Source: Raineya sp. (GTDB lineage: Bacteria; Bacteroidota; Bacteroidia; Cytophagales; Thermonemataceae). From it: a stretch of DNA of 64,000 bases. The translations under genes were made by a program, and so were the position numbers. Below, in pieces: positions 9,143 through 17,727 of this stretch. The stretch spans positions 124,001-188,000 of the forward strand of contig JALONN010000009.1 of the NCBI GenBank assembly GCA_025454915.1, written 5' to 3'. The notes under the pieces are model-generated. The model saw nothing but the letters and a program-made list of their open reading frames with translations. It made no database searches and was not told where the DNA came from. Every line of letters starts with the position of its first letter. Position 1 is the first letter of the stretch.

Positions 9143-11254
9143 ATGCAGATTATTAAAGCCTCTTTCATTAGTATATTCTTTATTTTAGTAATTTTTAGAG
9201 CAAATGCTCAAACGTATCCTCGTAAAGAGATTGACATTAAACAATTTGTTGAGGATTTATTTGCTGTTCAAGACCAAGACTCTGATACCAATTACGAAGA
9301 TTTGTATGAAGCTCTGTATCAGCTATATCTTGAGCCTTTAAACCTCAATAAAGCAACCAGAGAAGATTTGGTACAACTCTTTATTTTAAAAGAAAACCAA
9401 ATCACCAATTTACTCAATCACATCAAAAAGAATGGAAAGCTACTTTCTCTTTATGAACTGCAATCTATTGATGGCTTTGATTTAGACACTATCTATAAAA
9501 TTCTTCCATTTGTAACCGTTGAAACCAACGAAAATGCAGATAATAAACCTCTTTTAAAACGTATTTTTGAAGAAGATAATCGATATTTATTACTGCGTTA
9601 TCAATTACAACTCCAAAAGGAGGCAGGTTTTACAGTTCCTGATTCTTTGAGTTCTCGATATTTAGGTTCCAGACCTCGTTTATACACTCGTTTTCGTACT
9701 AGCCACAGTAAGGATTTTAGTTTGGGATTCACAATGGAAAAAGATGAAGGAGAAAAACTCAACTGGCAACCTTCTAAAAATTATTATGGTGCTGACTTTT
9801 TCTCTTATCACGCTTTTTTTGAAAACAAAGGGCGTTTCAAACAAATCGTAATTGGCGATTATCAGGTACAAGTAGGACAGAGCATTTTACTGGCAGCAGG
9901 TTTTAATGTAGGAAAAGGAGCTGAAACCGTACAAAGTATCAGAAGAGCCAATACAGGTATTCGCCCGTTCACTTCTCTTTTGGAAGCTGGATTTTTGAGA
10001 GGTGGAGCAATTAATTATAATTTACTTAAAAATAAACATGGAGAGTTAGACATTTTAGCTTTTGGTTCTCTCACCAAAAGGGATGGAAACATCAATACTC
10101 CAGACTCTACAGATAATGATGATACTGGCAGTGAATTATTTGTGAGCAGCATTCAACGTACTGGATTTCATAGAACACAGAATGAGCTTGATAACAGAGC
10201 AACCATCAGAGAAGGCACTTTTGGAGGCAATTTAAGTTTCAAAAATACTTCACAAACCTTACAGATTGGAACTACTTTCGTTTACAATCATTTTAGTGTC
10301 CCTTTACAGAGAACACCCACCACCTACAATCAGTTTGAATTTAGTGGAAAAACAAACTATAATGCAGGTTTCAATTATAGTTATGTATTCCAGAATTTTA
10401 ATTTCTTTGGAGAATGGGCTATCTCTAAAAGTGGTGGAATGGGGTATAATAGTGGTGTAATTGCTTCATTATCTCCTCAAATTTCATTTGCGATGCAATA
10501 CCGAAATTTTGATAAAGATTTTCATAGTTTTTATGGCTCTGCACTCAACGAAGGTAGTCGGGATATTAATGAACAGGGTATGTATTGGGGTATTAAAGTA
10601 CAACCTAATCGTAAAATTTCTTTAGCAGCCTATTACGATAAATTTCGTTTCCCTTGGCTCAGATTCCAGACAGATGCTCCCTCCGAAGGCTATGAATATT
10701 TATTTCGCCTCAGCTATGCCTTTAGTAAAAAAATAAGCGTTTTTGGGCAAATCAGAGAAGAGTTAAAACAACAAAATTCTCCTAATAGCACTTCTCCTAT
10801 AGATTTTATTACAGACAGAAAGCGTAGAAATTATGTTCTAAATCTGGATTATAAAGCTGAAAAGTTCATTGGTTTTAGAAGCAGAGTACAATATAGCAAT
10901 CTTAATTTTGGAGGTCAATTTTCACAAGGGTATGCCTTAATGCAAGATGTTGATTTGAACGTAGGTAAATGGGAACTCAAAACTCGTTGGGCTTTATTTG
11001 ATACTGACGATTTTAACAACAGACAATATGCTTTTGAGGATGACGTATTGTATAGTTTTTCTTTCCCAGCTTATGCAGGCAAGGGTATCAGACAATATGG
11101 AGTTTTAGAGTATAAATTTTCTAAAAAACTAACGTTCTGGCTTCGTTATGCCCGTACACGCCTGTTAGATGTTGACAATATTGGCTCAGGTTCTACTGAG
11201 ATTCAAGGCAATGTATCTTCTGAAATTCGTGTACAGGCAAGGGTAAAATTTTAA
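9143..11254 (+). CDS. Helix-hairpin-helix protein fused to an outer-membrane barrel
   Basis: A 703-residue protein. The signal peptide ends R-A-N-A-Q (about 23). A ComEA-like helix-hairpin-helix region follows (L-N-L-N-K-A-T-R-E-D-L and Y-E-L-Q-S-I-D-G-F, about 72-125), then a beta-rich region of about 550 residues ending in a terminal strand V-Q-A-R-V-K-F. This architecture is widespread but poorly characterised in Bacteroidota. Its place 20 bp behind a PorV-like barrel suggests an outer-membrane role. A DNA-uptake role is possible from the ComEA-like motif but is inference. Confidence 0.75.
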   Translation: MQIIKASFISIFFILVIFRANAQTYPRKEIDIKQFVEDLFAVQDQDSDTNYEDLYEALYQLYLEPLNLNKATREDLVQLFILKENQITNLLNHIKKNGKLLSLYELQSIDGFDLDTIYKILPFVTVETNENADNKPLLKRIFEEDNRYLLLRYQLQLQKEAGFTVPDSLSSRYLGSRPRLYTRFRTSHSKDFSLGFTMEKDEGEKLNWQPSKNYYGADFFSYHAFFENKGRFKQIVIGDYQVQVGQSILLAAGFNVGKGAETVQSIRRANTGIRPFTSLLEAGFLRGGAINYNLLKNKHGELDILAFGSLTKRDGNINTPDSTDNDDTGSELFVSSIQRTGFHRTQNELDNRATIREGTFGGNLSFKNTSQTLQIGTTFVYNHFSVPLQRTPTTYNQFEFSGKTNYNAGFNYSYVFQNFNFFGEWAISKSGGMGYNSGVIASLSPQISFAMQYRNFDKDFHSFYGSALNEGSRDINEQGMYWGIKVQPNRKISLAAYYDKFRFPWLRFQTDAPSEGYEYLFRLSYAFSKKISVFGQIREELKQQNSPNSTSPIDFITDRKRRNYVLNLDYKAEKFIGFRSRVQYSNLNFGGQFSQGYALMQDVDLNVGKWELKTRWALFDTDDFNNRQYAFEDDVLYSFSFPAYAGKGIRQYGVLEYKFSKKLTFWLRYARTRLLDVDNIGSGSTEIQGNVSSEIRVQARVKF

Positions 11255-11256
11255 TA

Positions 11257-11979
11257 TTATAAGTATAGTTCTTCTAAAATTCCATAAAAAACATCAAAGT
11301 CCAATTCATCAGAAAGGATATTATATTTGGCACTTTTCTGCCAAACTTTACACCCCTTTTCTTTCCATGTTCTTGGTAAAAAAGGCTTTGTAATTCCTTG
11401 GTATTCTATCAGCCACAAGGGGTATTTTTCGAAGTATGGGTTTGTCAAATATGATTCTGCAAAGCTATAATTTGTATAAATAATAGGTGTTTTTTTACTT
11501 TTGTTTTGAATGATTTCTAAAAAATTAACAAAGTCCATTTGCAATTGTTCTACACAACCCTGATGAGAATTAGGTTTGTGTTCTTCAATATTTATAATCA
11601 GAGCCATATCCAAAGAATCAAGTTTTTTCACTATAGACCAAAAATAATAAGCTTGTTTATCAGGGCTACCATTTATTTGATATACATGATAAACTCCTCT
11701 TATCATTTTTCTTTGTTTAATAAATATCCAGTTTTTTTCAAAAAGTGAATCTTTAGTCATCCCTTCTGTTGCTTTGCAAATCATAAAAGAGATATTATCA
11801 AGCAGTTCTGCTTCTTTAAAAATGTTCCCATTCCATTTTGCCAAATCAATTCCATAATAAATTTTAGCTTGTTTTTTCTCTTTTTTTGTAGGTTCAGTAA
11901 AAAAAGAAACAAGCATTGAAACAATAGAAAGCATACACCATATCAAAAATATGGTTAATTTTATATTTTGATTTTTCAT
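11257..11979 (-). CDS. GH25-like lysozyme with N-terminal membrane anchor
   Basis: A 240-residue protein. An N-terminal hydrophobic helix (about 9-27) is a signal anchor. The GH25 pattern follows: Y-G-I-D-L-A-K-W-N-G (about 41-50), S-F-M-I-C-K-A-T-E-G (about 64-73), G-V-Y-H-V-Y (about 95-100) and a segment ending L-I-I-N-I-E-E. GH25 muramidases usually have D-x-E at this last site; here it is N-I-E, so the first acidic residue is replaced by Asn. Activity on peptidoglycan is therefore uncertain. It converges on the HhH/barrel gene with a 2-bp gap. Confidence 0.8.
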   Translation of the reverse strand: MKNQNIKLTIFLIWCMLSIVSMLVSFFTEPTKKEKKQAKIYYGIDLAKWNGNIFKEAELLDNISFMICKATEGMTKDSLFEKNWIFIKQRKMIRGVYHVYQINGSPDKQAYYFWSIVKKLDSLDMALIINIEEHKPNSHQGCVEQLQMDFVNFLEIIQNKSKKTPIIYTNYSFAESYLTNPYFEKYPLWLIEYQGITKPFLPRTWKEKGCKVWQKSAKYNILSDELDFDVFYGILEELYL

Positions 11980-12002
11980 AGTTTAAGAATAAATTTTAAG
12001 AA

Positions 12003-12027
12003 CCTCATGGGTAAATTGCCCATGAGG
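12003..12027 (-). terminator. Hairpin after the 12077-12568 gene
   Basis: A 9-bp perfect stem (cctcatggg / cccatgagg) with a 7-nt loop lies between the start of the lysozyme gene and the end of the upstream leftward gene. The T run is weak. Confidence 0.55.
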
Positions 12028-12076
12028 ATAGAGATAAAAGTTTAGTTGTTTAAATTGTTGTTATTGACACCTTTTT

Positions 12077-12568
12077 TTAATTGATGACAGTTCTAAATAT
12101 CACATTTGACAATCTTTCTGGGGAACTATTGGCACTTGTTAGGATAATATCATTTCTCAATATAAGAGTTTTGATAACAAGCCATATCAATATATTCGTT
12201 GTAACATTTGGAGGCAGTTGTGGATTAGATATAACTTTATTACCTCTGTGTGGCGTCTCGTCAGGGTTAATTCCATCAGTAGAAGAGAAATCGTATACAT
12301 AATATCCTTGTTGAGGTTCTGTATCTAAAAGATTATTTTCAGCATCATATATGCGTCCATCAACATTTAATTTAAAATTTGCTACTTCTTGCTCCGTATA
12401 ATCTGTTTGTGAGAATCCTACATATCTATTGGTTTTATATATGCACTTTGTTCGACCACTATCGTATCTATCAAGTTCTAAACGAACTCTTACAAAAACT
12501 TTACTTGATTGGTCATATACATAAAACGAGTCAAAGGGATTTTCGGGACGTGTGAACCAGAATTTCAT
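12077..12568 (-). CDS. Unrecognised cytosolic protein, unknown function
   Basis: A 163-residue protein with no signal peptide or membrane helix. I do not recognise the family. The first 60 residues are aromatic-rich and begin M-K-F-W-F-T-R-P-E-N-P. The middle contains G-Y-Y-V-Y-D-F, followed by a polar loop and a hydrophobic stretch (I-L-I-W-L-V-I-K-T-L) around 125-140. It is the last of three leftward genes (with 12643 and 13465) facing an XRE-S24 regulator, and a strong hairpin separates it from 12643. Products with this context may be secreted by a non-classical route or act intracellularly; nothing decides this. Confidence 0.7.
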   Translation of the reverse strand: MKFWFTRPENPFDSFYVYDQSSKVFVRVRLELDRYDSGRTKCIYKTNRYVGFSQTDYTEQEVANFKLNVDGRIYDAENNLLDTEPQQGYYVYDFSSTDGINPDETPHRGNKVISNPQLPPNVTTNILIWLVIKTLILRNDIILTSANSSPERLSNVIFRTVIN

Positions 12569-12600
12569 AGTTGTATTTAGTTTTAAAGTTTAATTCTTAG

Positions 12601-12637
12601 AAAACCAGTAATAGCTTAAATTGCTATTACTGGTTTT
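12601..12637 (-). terminator. Strong hairpin between 12643 and 12568 genes
   Basis: A perfect 15-bp stem (aaaaccagtaatagc / gctattactggtttt) with a 7-nt loop lies directly after the stop of the 12643 gene (read leftward). The next gene downstream probably has its own promoter or is expressed at a lower level. Confidence 0.8.
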
Positions 12638-12642
12638 TGTTG

Positions 12643-13269
12643 TTATTGTGGTTGTTGTTGGATAAACAAACCGCTATTTGAGTCATATTTGACAGTTATT
12701 TCTGTAACTTCTCCGCCAAAAACCAATGGAGTTTGAGGACTTGAAACTTCTGTAATGACCATACCAGATGTAATTTGACTATCCAAGAAAATCACGACTT
12801 CTGTAAGAGGTATGAAAGTTGCATCATGCTCTCTTGGTACAATAGAAGCATTGATAGGCTTATTTGGGAAAGCCGTTCCATTTACTTGTACACCTTGAGC
12901 CAAACCAAAAGTAAGGAAAGCTTCATCCTGATAGTTATTTACTACTTTGTATTGTCCTTTTTTAACACTGGAATCCTGAACTGGAATTCCAAAAGCTCCA
13001 TAATTTTGAAATGGATAAGTAACCATAGGACTTGCATCTACATCTGATAGTTTATAAATGGTTGCTCCACTTTGTGTAGTAACTTTAGAAGCATACAAAG
13101 CATAATCTTCTTCCCATGCAACTGTATTATTTTGGAATGGCAAGAATGCTACCCATGCTAAAGGCTTCCCTTTATTTGTTTTTTTCATGAGTGTAACTTT
13201 CTCTTCTGCAGCTTTGATAGTTTGCAAGTCATCTGTATCAAAAACGATATTTAATTGATAATTTGGCAT
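12643..13269 (-). CDS. Unrecognised beta-rich cytosolic protein, unknown function
   Basis: A 208-residue protein without signal peptide. It starts M-P-N-Y-Q-L-N-I-V-F-D and is predicted beta-rich, with W-V-A-F-L-P-F-Q-N-N, A-W-E-E-D-Y-A-L-Y-A-S, T-F-G-L-A-Q-G and P-L-T-E-V-V-I-F-L-D as likely core strands. The tail is Gln/Pro rich. I cannot assign a family. The leftward order 13465, 12643, 12077 opposite a repressor gene suggests a co-regulated module, but strong hairpins and gaps of about 195 bp suggest separate transcripts. Confidence 0.75.
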   Translation of the reverse strand: MPNYQLNIVFDTDDLQTIKAAEEKVTLMKKTNKGKPLAWVAFLPFQNNTVAWEEDYALYASKVTTQSGATIYKLSDVDASPMVTYPFQNYGAFGIPVQDSSVKKGQYKVVNNYQDEAFLTFGLAQGVQVNGTAFPNKPINASIVPREHDATFIPLTEVVIFLDSQITSGMVITEVSSPQTPLVFGGEVTEITVKYDSNSGLFIQQQPQ

Positions 13270-13464
13270 AATTGTGTATAGTTATAGTTTTTTCTTACTC
13301 TTAAGGTTTTTCAGATTCCCCCCATTTTTTACTGTTATGGTCAGTTTTGCTTCATTCTGTTTTGTGTTTTAGCTCTTTGAAGTTCAGCTTTTTTGATGTT
13401 TGAATGAAGTCTTTAAATTAAGAAACAATCCTATTTCTTAGCATGTTTTGATTTTATGAAGGTT

Positions 13465-13932
13465 TTATTGTGTTATAATGAGTGTTTCTACCCAAAAAAC
13501 ATTTTGTGTCAAATTTTTGTAATCCATGATAACTTCTTGCCCAGTCCAAGGATCTGCAAGTATGACATTATTATTACTTTCATCATAACCATAAATGAGT
13601 AATGCATGAGCTAATAGTCCATTGTATTGATAGACACCTATCAGTATAGGCAATCCGTTATCTATACACTCTTTAATTTGTTCAAAACTGAGGATTGGAT
13701 TAGGGTTTTGAGCATCTAACTCACTTTGATAAGTAGAATGTAAATCAGGGAATTGTTTAGGTAATTGAATATGCAAATCATCTAAACTCATACCATTGTC
13801 TTCTCCAAATAAATTACAAAGCTCTTTTTCAGTTTTCTGAATGTCAAATACTTGCAAAGCCATTGAAAGACATGCAGCCCAGCAATTTTTATTACCTTTC
13901 TGCTTTACTAATTTTATATTAAGTTGTTTCAT
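13465..13932 (-). CDS. Papain-like (C39-type) cysteine protease domain protein
   Basis: A 155-residue protein consisting only of a papain-like fold. The oxyanion Gln and catalytic Cys are in Q-K-G-N-K-N-C-W-A-A-C (about 11-21), the catalytic His in L-A-H-A-L-L-I-Y-G-Y (about 108) and the Asp/Asn-type partner in I-L-A-D-P-W-T-G (about 127). Stand-alone domains of this type cleave leader peptides or host proteins. No signal peptide and no ABC transporter domain are present. It is divergent from the XRE-S24 regulator across a 291-bp region holding a large palindrome, so it is the most likely regulated target. Confidence 0.8.
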   Translation of the reverse strand: MKQLNIKLVKQKGNKNCWAACLSMALQVFDIQKTEKELCNLFGEDNGMSLDDLHIQLPKQFPDLHSTYQSELDAQNPNPILSFEQIKECIDNGLPILIGVYQYNGLLAHALLIYGYDESNNNVILADPWTGQEVIMDYKNLTQNVFWVETLIITQ

Positions 13933-14007
13933 AGTTTTATTTTTTAAGATTTCATTTAAAAATTCATAGTTACAGTAGTTCTATACATTTTCAGTTTCTA
14001 AGTTTTT

Positions 14008-14109
14008 TCATCTTTCATCATTATAAATGGTTAAATAAAGCCTCCTTTTTGGGTTTTCGGCATCTCCCACCTGAGTATTTGAAGGAACTTCGGTGTTACC
14101 TGAAGGTTT
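14008..14109 (-). other. Possible coding remnant without start codon
   Basis: A 33-codon open stretch runs from just after a TAA to a TGA (14010-14008) and reads K-P-S-G-N-T-E-V-P-S-N-T and ...R-R-L-Y-L-T-I-Y-N-D-E-R. Its amino-acid composition looks protein-like, but no ATG, GTG or TTG precedes it at a sensible place. It may be the tail of a deleted gene, or chance. Confidence 0.25.
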
Positions 14110-14166
14110 TTAAAAATTCTCTTGATAATGTTTCAATGTTTGTCTAAATTGCTGTTACAAAGTAAA

Positions 14167-14199
14167 GCAATTTTTATTTGCAATGCAAATAAAAATTGC
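14167..14199. promoter_or_regulatory. 33-bp palindrome, likely operator of the XRE-S24 regulator
   Basis: Two perfect 16-bp arms (gcaatttttatttgca and tgcaaataaaaattgc) flank a single central base. The palindrome ends 25 bp before the ATG of the regulator at 14224. Such a dyad is well suited to a dimeric HTH repressor and suggests autoregulation, with possible control of the divergent protease gene. Confidence 0.75.
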
Positions 14200-14223
14200 A
14201 AAAATTTAGCAAAAGTAATTACT

Positions 14224-15009
14224 ATGAAAAATATTCACTTGAAAATAAAGTACTTAAGGGAGCAAAAAAATTTAACACAACAAGATTTTGCTCTCAAAAT
14301 AGGGGTGAGTCGTTCTACACTTTCGCAAATAGAAATTGCAAAAATTACCCCAACCTTAGAAGTTGTTCAAAAAATTGCAAATGTATTTAGCATTAGTTTT
14401 GATTGGCTTTTGTCTGAAGATGAGACTGAAGCTATAGTTACTTATAAAGAACCTTCCACTCCCACAGAATATCATCATATAGATATTTCTAAAAATCAAG
14501 CTTTACAAACACTTGAAAATGAAGGTCTTCGTGGTATTAAAGTTTACATTAGTCCTGAACCAGCTATGGCAAGTTATCCTACTCATTACATCACAGAAGA
14601 AGAAGAACCTCATTTAGAATGGTTTTTTATGCCTTTCTTACGACATAAAGGCATTTATGCAGCATTTCCAGTTGTTGGACAGTCTATGCAAGGCTGTGTA
14701 AATAATGGTAGCTGGGTTATTTGTCGTTTGCTTGAACAAAATTATCAAATTCGTAGTGGTAATATTCATCTAATAGCCACCAAAACAGAAGGTTTGGTTT
14801 TAAAAAGAGTCGAAATAAATAGTAAACTAAAAAAAGGTATCATCTGCTATTCTGACAATCATATTTATGGTCCTTTTATTTTACCTTATGATGAAATTGT
14901 AAAAGTCTGGGCTGTTGAAGCTTGCTTAGAACAAAGTTTTGTCTTTTCAAGTGAAAAAGCTACCATCAAACTTCAAGAGTTTATTGATGAGATCAATGCT
15001 ACACTCTAA
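14224..15009 (+). CDS. XRE-family regulator with C-terminal S24 (LexA-like) domain
   Basis: A 261-residue protein. The ATG at 14224 is chosen because the XRE helix-turn-helix begins at once (K-Y-L-R-E-Q-K-N-L-T-Q-Q-D-F-A, about 8-60). The longer upstream reading would translate the palindromic operator. The S24 domain shows the nucleophile in V-V-G-Q-S-M (Ser about 153) and the general base in L-V-L-K-R-V (Lys about 193). I see no clear Ala-Gly or Cys-Gly self-cleavage pair in the linker, so SOS-type autocleavage is uncertain. Phage-repressor architecture and a large dyad at its start imply autoregulation. Confidence 0.88.
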   Translation: MKNIHLKIKYLREQKNLTQQDFALKIGVSRSTLSQIEIAKITPTLEVVQKIANVFSISFDWLLSEDETEAIVTYKEPSTPTEYHHIDISKNQALQTLENEGLRGIKVYISPEPAMASYPTHYITEEEEPHLEWFFMPFLRHKGIYAAFPVVGQSMQGCVNNGSWVICRLLEQNYQIRSGNIHLIATKTEGLVLKRVEINSKLKKGIICYSDNHIYGPFILPYDEIVKVWAVEACLEQSFVFSSEKATIKLQEFIDEINATL

Positions 15010-15054
15010 ATATTTAGAATTTTTCTAAATAAGAGGTATAAACTATAAAAAAAC

Positions 15055-15083
15055 TTGTGCTATTTCATTTTTTTTTAAATTTG
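15055..15083 (+). promoter_or_regulatory. Promoter of the aconitase gene
   Basis: TTG at 15055-15057, 18 bp, then TAAATTTG at 15076-15083 fits the Bacteroidota -33/-7 pattern (TTTG...TAnnTTTG). It lies 53 bp before the aconitase ATG. Confidence 0.55.
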
Positions 15084-15135
15084 TTTGTTTTGTTAATATA
15101 GTATTATTGTAAATAAATTTTAAAAGACTTCATTT

Positions 15136-17391
15136 ATGGCTTTTGATTTTGAAATGATTAAGTCGGTATACGCTCGTATGCCTGAGCGTATAGAGGCAGC
15201 CCGCAAACTATTGGGTCGTCCAATGACTTTAGCAGAGAAAATTTTGTATACTCACTTACACGAAAATCCAGTGAAAGATGTGTTTGAAAGAGGAAAATCG
15301 TATGTAGATTTTGCTCCTGATCGTGTAGCTATGCAAGATGCTACTGCTCAAATGGCTCTTTTACAATTTATGACTGCTGGTAAAGTGAAAGTAGCTGTTC
15401 CTTCTTCTGTACATTGTGACCATTTGATTCAGGCAAAAGAGGGGGCTGAAAAAGATTTGAATAGAGCAAATAAGGAAAGTGAAGAGGTTTTCAATTTCCT
15501 TTCTTCTGTTTCCAATAAATATGGTATTGGTTTTTGGAAGCCAGGAGCTGGTATTATTCACCAAATTGTACTAGAAAATTATGCTTTTCCTGGTGGTATG
15601 ATGATTGGAACAGATTCTCACACTGTAAATGCTGGCGGTTTGGGTATGATAGCCATTGGTGTAGGTGGAGCTGATGCTTGTGATGTAATGGCAGGTTTGC
15701 CTTGGGAACTCAAAATGCCTAAACTTATTGGTGTAAAACTTACAGGTAAACTCAATGGTTGGGCTTCTGCTAAGGATGTAATCTTAAAGGTAGCAGGTAT
15801 CCTAACTGTAAAAGGTGGAACAGACAAAATTATTGAATACTTTGGTGAGGGTGCTATCAGTCTTTCTGCAACAGGTAAAGGTACTATCTGTAACATGGGT
15901 GCAGAAGTAGGTGCAACAACTTCAACTTTTGGTTATGATGACAGTATGAGCCGTTATTTGAAAGCTACAGGAAGAGCAGAAGTTGCTGCTTTAGCTGATG
16001 GCATCAAAGAACATTTAACTGGAGACCCTGAAGTATATGCTGATCCTGCAAAATATTTTGATGAAGTAATTGAAATCAATTTATCAGAATTAGAACCCCA
16101 TGTAAATGGTCCTTTTTCACCTGATTTAGCAACACCTATCTCTAAACTAAAAGAAGAAGCTATCAAAAATGGTTGGCCTTTAAAGGTAGAAGCTGGCTTG
16201 ATTGGTTCTTGTACCAACTCTTCTTATGAAGATATTGCTCGAGCAGTTTCATTAGCCAAGCAAGTTTCAGCAAAAGGCTTGAAAGCAAAGGCAGAATTCA
16301 TGATTAATCCCGGTTCTGAACAAATTCGTTATACCATAGAGCGTGATGGTTTCTTGAAAGTTTTTGATGAAGTAGGAGCTGTTGTTTTTGCAAATGCTTG
16401 TGGACCTTGTATTGGTATGTGGGCAAGAATGGGAGCTGAAAAAGAAGAAAAAAATACTATTGTCCATTCTTTCAACCGTAATTTTGCTAAACGTGCAGAT
16501 GGTAACCCTAATACATATGCTTTTGTAACTTCTCCTGAAATTGTAACAGCTCTAGCCATTGCAGGTGATTTAGGCTTTAACCCTATCACAGATACACTCA
16601 TCAATGAAAAAGGCGAAGCTGTAAAACTTGATCCTCCTACAGGTGATGAGTTACCAAGCAAAGGTTTTGCAGTAGAAGATGCTGGTTATCAAGCTCCTGC
16701 TGAAGATGGTAGTAAAGTAGAAGTTTTGGTTTCTCCTACTTCGAACCGTTTACAACTTTTAGAGCCTTTTGGAAAATGGGATGGAGCAGATTTTAAAGGC
16801 TTAAAACTTTTAATTAAAGCAAAAGGAAAATGTACTACAGACCATATCTCTATGGCTGGACCTTGGCTTAAATTCCGTGGACATTTAGATAATATCTCTA
16901 ATAACTTACTTATTGGAGCTGTCAATGCTTTCAATGGCAAAACAGACTCTGTGAAAAACCAATTGACAAGTGCTTACGAAAGTGTTCCCGTTGTTCAACG
17001 TCAATACAAGGCACAAGGTGTTGGTTCTATCGTTGTTGGAGATGAAAACTATGGTGAAGGTTCTTCTCGTGAACATGCAGCAATGGAGCCTCGTCATTTG
17101 GGCGTAAAAGTGGTACTAGTTAAGTCTTTTGCTCGTATCCATGAAACCAACCTGAAAAAACAAGGTATGTTGGCTTTAACATTTGCGAATCCTTCAGATT
17201 ATGACAAAATCCAAGAAGATGATAGCATTGATGTATTGGGCTTAACTACATTTGCACCAGGTGTGCAATTAACGATTGCACTTACACATAAAGATGGTAG
17301 CAAAGAAGAATTTAAAGTAAACCATAGTTATAATGCTTCTCAAATTGAGTGGTTTAAGGCTGGCTCAGCATTGAACTTGATGGGTAAGTAA
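15136..17391 (+). CDS. acn: Aconitate hydratase, mitochondrial type
   Basis: A 751-residue TCA-cycle enzyme interconverting citrate and isocitrate through a 4Fe-4S cluster. Cluster cysteines are visible in G-S-C-T-N-S (about 358) and A-C-G-P-C-I-G (about 421 and 424). I-G-T-D-S-H-T (about 156) and G-S-S-R-E-H-A (about 635) are substrate-binding motifs. The N-terminus and length match the mitochondrial-type family found in Bacteroidota rather than AcnA or AcnB of enterobacteria. It stands alone between its own promoter and a strong terminator. Confidence 0.96.
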   Translation: MAFDFEMIKSVYARMPERIEAARKLLGRPMTLAEKILYTHLHENPVKDVFERGKSYVDFAPDRVAMQDATAQMALLQFMTAGKVKVAVPSSVHCDHLIQAKEGAEKDLNRANKESEEVFNFLSSVSNKYGIGFWKPGAGIIHQIVLENYAFPGGMMIGTDSHTVNAGGLGMIAIGVGGADACDVMAGLPWELKMPKLIGVKLTGKLNGWASAKDVILKVAGILTVKGGTDKIIEYFGEGAISLSATGKGTICNMGAEVGATTSTFGYDDSMSRYLKATGRAEVAALADGIKEHLTGDPEVYADPAKYFDEVIEINLSELEPHVNGPFSPDLATPISKLKEEAIKNGWPLKVEAGLIGSCTNSSYEDIARAVSLAKQVSAKGLKAKAEFMINPGSEQIRYTIERDGFLKVFDEVGAVVFANACGPCIGMWARMGAEKEEKNTIVHSFNRNFAKRADGNPNTYAFVTSPEIVTALAIAGDLGFNPITDTLINEKGEAVKLDPPTGDELPSKGFAVEDAGYQAPAEDGSKVEVLVSPTSNRLQLLEPFGKWDGADFKGLKLLIKAKGKCTTDHISMAGPWLKFRGHLDNISNNLLIGAVNAFNGKTDSVKNQLTSAYESVPVVQRQYKAQGVGSIVVGDENYGEGSSREHAAMEPRHLGVKVVLVKSFARIHETNLKKQGMLALTFANPSDYDKIQEDDSIDVLGLTTFAPGVQLTIALTHKDGSKEEFKVNHSYNASQIEWFKAGSALNLMGK

Positions 17392-17399
17392 TTTGTTTT

Positions 17400-17434
17400 A
17401 AACATAGACCTTAATATTATTAAGGTCTATGTTT
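17400..17434 (+). terminator. Terminator of the aconitase gene
   Basis: A perfect 15-bp stem (aaacatagaccttaa / ttaaggtctatgttt) with a 5-nt loop lies 9 bp after the aconitase stop. Confidence 0.85.
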
Positions 17435-17454
17435 AATTTAATCTGTAAGACTCT

Positions 17455-17727
17455 ATGAAATATGTACAAAAGAAATCAAAAAAGCTTCTAAAATATAAAA
17501 AAAGAAGTGTTAGAAGACGAGAAACTATAGTTTCTATTGATTCATTAGCTAAAAAAGCAAGTAGTATAGCCATACAAATGGCTAAGAGAAAAGAAGTTTC
17601 TATCACTTATTTGAAGAATAACAAAATCATAAGAGAGTCTTCTAATGGTGAAATTATCATTCTAAAGGAAATAGATACATTACCCATTATTCAAGTCAAA
17701 AAAGGAGAAAAAATTAAAATATTTTGA
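17455..17727 (+). CDS. Small basic protein preceding a zeta-like kinase, putative antitoxin
   Basis: A 90-residue, strongly Lys/Arg-rich protein (K-K-S-K-K-L-L-K-Y-K-K-R-S-V-R-R-R in the first 25 residues). A short helical middle follows (about 28-45), then a C-terminal hydrophobic/charged part (G-E-I-I-I-L-K-E-I-D). I do not recognise a family. Its TGA overlaps the TTG start of the zeta-like gene by 4 nt, so the pair is translationally coupled. This arrangement and size fit an antitoxin or accessory, but the protein does not resemble the helical epsilon antitoxin. Confidence 0.7.
   Translation: MKYVQKKSKKLLKYKKRSVRRRETIVSIDSLAKKASSIAIQMAKRKEVSITYLKNNKIIRESSNGEIIILKEIDTLPIIQVKKGEKIKIF

Noticed and set aside
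13275..13360. Minus-strand open stretch ending K-L-T-I-T-V-K-N-G-G-N-L-K-N-L-K-S just before the 12643-13269 gene, resembling a double-glycine leader peptide
   Set aside because: There is no usable start codon and a stop lies directly upstream. A processed-peptide gene cannot be supported from this.
14122..14223. Longer N-terminus for the XRE-S24 regulator
   Set aside because: The extra 34 codons translate the large palindrome and precede the normal start of the helix-turn-helix; ATG 14224 is better.
15618..16940. Several minus-strand open frames inside the aconitase gene
   Set aside because: Codon-biased shadow frames of a highly conserved gene.
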